From positions 186,001 to 250,000 of the forward strand of contig JAMWFC010000109.1 in assembly GCA_027475525.1 (NCBI GenBank): DNA of 64,000 nt, written 5' to 3'. The notes under the pieces were generated by a model. That model searched no databases. It saw nothing but the letters and a program-made list of their open reading frames with translations, and was not told the origin of the DNA. The position numbers and the translations under genes were made by a program. Within the stretch, counting starts at the first letter, position 1. The number at the start of each line of letters is the position of its first letter. The DNA comes from Macrolepiota albuminosa (taxonomy: Eukaryota > Basidiomycota > Agaricomycetes > Agaricales > Agaricaceae). This document shows, piece after piece, positions 60,818-64,000 of the stretch.

Positions 60818-61661
60818 TGTCAGGTTTCACTGAGTCAGGGGCTTTCTGGAAAAGCAACACCTTTACAAGGTAGACTTGATCTATGTGTACTCAGAGGTCT
60901 GGAACTCCAGACCATGCTCTGGAGTTTAAGACATAAATAATACAAGGTAGACTTGATCTATGTGTACTCAGAGGTCTGGAACTCCAGACCATGCTCTGGA
61001 GTTTAAGACATAAATAAAAATTTCCAGGATAATGGACTTGTCTGGGGATTAAGAGAAGTCAAAAGGGTGATGGGTTAAGGTCAAGTCAGGAGCTGGGGGT
61101 TAATAAACTTTAAGTCACAAAGTATGTACCAATCTCAAGGATATGCATATAAGTCAAAATGTGTCAGTCAGCATGTACCAGTCAAAACCAAAAGGCATGC
61201 AAACAAATCAGTGTAATATCAAGACTAAGGTACTACAATTAGGTAGCTACTCTTTAAATATGTGCAGGAGTCACTCCAGGTTCCTGAGGGGTTCCAGGAT
61301 GTCTGAGGCAGTTCTGAGAGTTAATAAGTGGCAGTGGAAGGAGAGAGATTGTATACTGAGAATCATACATGTGAAGTGCACAATCAATTGGTGCAAGGAG
61401 AAGGCCATAATGCATGATGTATAATAGCCAGAGTGATTGGCATGATCTGATTGTTAATTGCGGAGTAATGGCCATGCCAGCAGATGATTCCAGGGTCTAT
61501 GATGCAGGACTGTCAGGAATTGTGCTTAATGGTAGGATTTGATGCACATGATGGCAGTTCCGGCAGATGTGATAGCAGGACCTATATCATGAAATTGGTG
61601 AGGGAGCCCCAGATGGGGTTCCAGGGATGTCCTGAGTGGTCTCAGATGGGGGGTCATGACA
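60818..61661 (-). mobile_element. Decayed solo LTR of the E1 family, reverse orientation
   Basis: Read in reverse complement it starts TGTCATGACC and ends CCTGACA, like the E1 LTR, and matches along its length with C-to-T or G-to-A changes at nearly all CpG sites. Flanks ATACA (60813-60817) and ATATA (61662-61666) are a 5-bp target duplication with one transition. It includes a 77-bp duplication, so the true length is near 767 bp, close to the E1 LTR. Confidence 0.75.
60864..61017 (+). repeat. 77-bp tandem duplication (20)
   Basis: Perfect copies start at 60,864 and 60,941, inside the decayed E1-family LTR. Confidence 0.95.
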
Positions 61662-63849
61662 ATATACAGGAAAACAGATTCACTGATACCATAAAGAATA
61701 CACTAATAGCACAACAGACTAAAAGGATACCAAGACACTGCAGAAACACAATGTATGTCTAGCCACTGTCTGACAGATGTATTCTGCTAAGAGAGCCACA
61801 GTTGATATATCATAACAGAAATGACCTTAGAAGCAGATTACAGCATAGAAGCAGCAAGTAAGCAATGCTTACAGATACTTCAACATCAATAGACTCATTA
61901 TGCAATTAAGAAACTGTGATTGAGAAAGCCATATGCAAAGGAGAGGAAGAAAATGAAGTTATGCTGACCAGCATTACACATGTAAGTAACCAAACTGCAC
62001 AATGTATGTTGGGCTATCAACATATAAGACACAACAGAAACGAAGATGGGCAGAAGCCATTAAGATAAAAGAAGTAAACAAACCTCAATCATGGTGACTA
62101 GTGTACATCTACAAAGATGGCAAGGTATCAGATGAGGAGTGAGTTTTCACAGTATATGAAGCCATCAGCAAAAAAGATCTCCTGCTACTGAAAAGAGAAA
62201 CATGCATGAGGTGCATTCAATGAAGTTCAAAATAACAGAATCTAATCACATAAGGCAGTAACTACAAATGGCTGAAATACATGAAGCAATATGTGAAGCT
62301 AGACAGCCTAGGAACAAAATATTTTGACAATGCAATGACAGAAGCAACAGAGATCAGCAAGTACTTCAAACTTGAGTTCACATAAGGGCAACTCAAATGC
62401 TGGCATGACATGTTCTTTGGACAGCAAGAAAGATCACTCAACATAGCAAACAGGATATTTACACCAGTATCCAACATGGAGAAGAATAAACAGCATATTT
62501 TCATGGACAAAGAACTAAATCCATACAAGCTCATAGATAAAACAACACAGAAAGGATTTATAATTACTGAAGACAACATGGTCCGATTCTTGAAAATGAA
62601 GGTAAATAAAGAGAACAGGACAATGTAAGTACAACACAATAGAGCAAGAAATAAAACTGAAGAAAACTTAAAATGCAAACATTACAAATTAAAAAGACTC
62701 TAAATGGAAGACCTCATTTCTGTCTAGCTATCGTTCCAAGTTGTTAATCTGGTAGGTGGAAAACTCAAAATGCTTCTTGTATTAAGATCTATGATTCTTA
62801 TTGAGCACTGGTCTAGCTTCATAAAAGTGAGTGACAAAGCAACACAGTAAATACACTAATAAACACCTCCACAGAACCTAGTATCCAATGAAGGGACCAA
62901 GAACAAACTGAAGAAAAAGCTAAGAGACATTTCAGATAAGAGTCAGAACAGAATAGAGGTGGATGCATTGGACAATAGCAACAAGAAGAGAGACAGATAG
63001 TGATTGCCCAACCATGACGTGCATTCATAATCCTACACATACAAGTCTTATATCTGACCAATGATTAAATCAATCAAAAAGTCTTTAATTGCAACCACAA
63101 CACTCAATCACATTTGCTTTGTCACATTGTTAATAATGGCTTTATTGATTTTTGACAATTGCATATAGTTTCAAATATGATTCACAGACACTTGCTTGGG
63201 TCTGACTATATTGTTGTCCAGCTTCCTTTCTTACTGAGTTTACTGTACATGTATTTTGTTTCTCTTCCACTGATTCTTCTTATTTTAGTTACTTTGATAG
63301 TATTACTGCATTATTATATTACCAAATAAACTGTATTTTTCTGCAACTACTTGGACTCTAATATCACAAAGAAACAACCACAGCTGGAGCAACAGCTTAC
63401 AGAGCAGCAACTTATATAATATCAACTTACATTGCCAACAGATCTACATGAGAATTTCTTTCTATTTTCTTTTAATGTGATCCCAACTTGTATATATTTA
63501 TTTACTTTTGTACTTTCTCACTTTTGGTGTTCACCAGCTCATTAGTTTAATAATATTTCATTATTGCTGACAAGTCAATAGCTATCTATCTAGCATAGGT
63601 AGATAATGTTATCATAATATAATGATTTATCTATTGATGATGTAAACAACTGCTGGAGCAAAGAAATAATGAAATCTTCACACATCTGACAGAAAACATA
63701 ACAAATTACATACATCATAAAAAATATATAAACAAAAAACAAATTAAATAAAAAACAAAAACAAATAAAAAGCAAAATAAATAAATATATTTGTATATAT
63801 AAATATAAAGAAAACACAAGTACGATTTTTCAACATGAGGATGGACATA

Positions 63850-64000
63850 ATAGCTGGTAGAGATAGCCAAAAAGGAGCAAATATTGAGGATATGATAGTA
63901 ATAGCTAGTAGTAATAGCTGGTAAAGATAGCCAAAAGGAAGCAAATATTGAGGACATGGTAGTAATAGCTAGTAAAGATAGCCAAAAGGGAGCAAATATC
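63850..64000 (+). repeat. Tandem repeat, about 51-bp units, runs off right edge
   Basis: Three units of TAATAGCTGGTA-AGATAGCCAAAA-GGAGCAAATATTGAGGA with small differences and one short partial unit. Confidence 0.6.

Larger units (their letters stand above)
56387..64000. other. Second block of old transposon relics, CpG-depleted
   Basis: About 7.6 kb of AT-rich, CpG-poor sequence with short frames only. It contains the inverted partner of the 21-kb repeat, a decayed E1-family LTR, and short tandem repeats. A broken frame at about 62,262-62,628 (+), with KYMKQYVKLDSLG and MFFGQQERSLNIAN, is a coding remnant of unknown family. Confidence 0.55.

Noticed and set aside
18219..61017. The repeated 77-bp units as a CRISPR-like or satellite array
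   Set aside because: Each pair has its own sequence and only two copies, without spacers; only the length is shared.

Overview
The window looks like nuclear DNA of a mushroom-type basidiomycete (Agaricomycetes). The evidence is compact multi-exon genes with introns of about 45-55 bases, CT-rich sequence upstream of starts, DUF6570/Rep/PIF1 Helitron relics, and large Ty3/Gypsy elements. No rRNA, convincing tRNA, CRISPR array or bacterial-style operon was seen.

Layout. A gene island covers 1-900 and 3,100-15,440. It holds: the 5' exon of an unrecognised gene leaving the left edge (-); a PlsC-family glycerolipid acyltransferase (-); a RING/coiled-coil/serine-rich protein (-); a VAMP7-type longin R-SNARE (+); a second RING/coiled-coil protein (-), probably a relative of the first; and an unrecognised, possibly broken gene (-). 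An AT-rich relic (about 900-2,950) interrupts this island. From 15,440 to the end the window is transposon-derived. It comprises: old CpG-poor relics (15,440-26,766) with a solo LTR at 17,997-19,001; a complete chromovirus-type Gypsy element 'E1' (26,772-38,979, 5-bp target duplication GTTTG) whose gag is split by a nested solo LTR; a Helitron relic (39,203-44,330, -); a second Gypsy element 'E2' (45,530-56,382, probable 4-bp target duplication GTAT); and more relics, including a decayed E1-family solo LTR (60,818-61,661).

Main points. (1) Twenty direct tandem duplications with a start-to-start distance of exactly 77 bp lie in the repeat part and none were seen in the gene island. They look like unmerged k-mer overlaps from a short-read assembly and account for most frame breaks in E1. 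(2) Both Gypsy elements carry a spliced antisense gene that starts 130-215 bp inside the 3' LTR and runs towards pol. E1's encodes a Zn2Cys6-like cysteine pattern plus a coiled coil; E2's has an acidic C-terminus. (3) E1 has two retropepsin-like domains in tandem, and its premature stops each fit one C-to-T or G-to-A change. (4) The two RING genes each contain a candidate 4-nt micro-exon between two introns of about 50 nt in their coiled-coil part.

Gene functions in the island (lipid synthesis, membrane fusion, ubiquitin ligation) do not form an obvious pathway. The transposon part shows layered insertion, solo-LTR formation and CpG loss.
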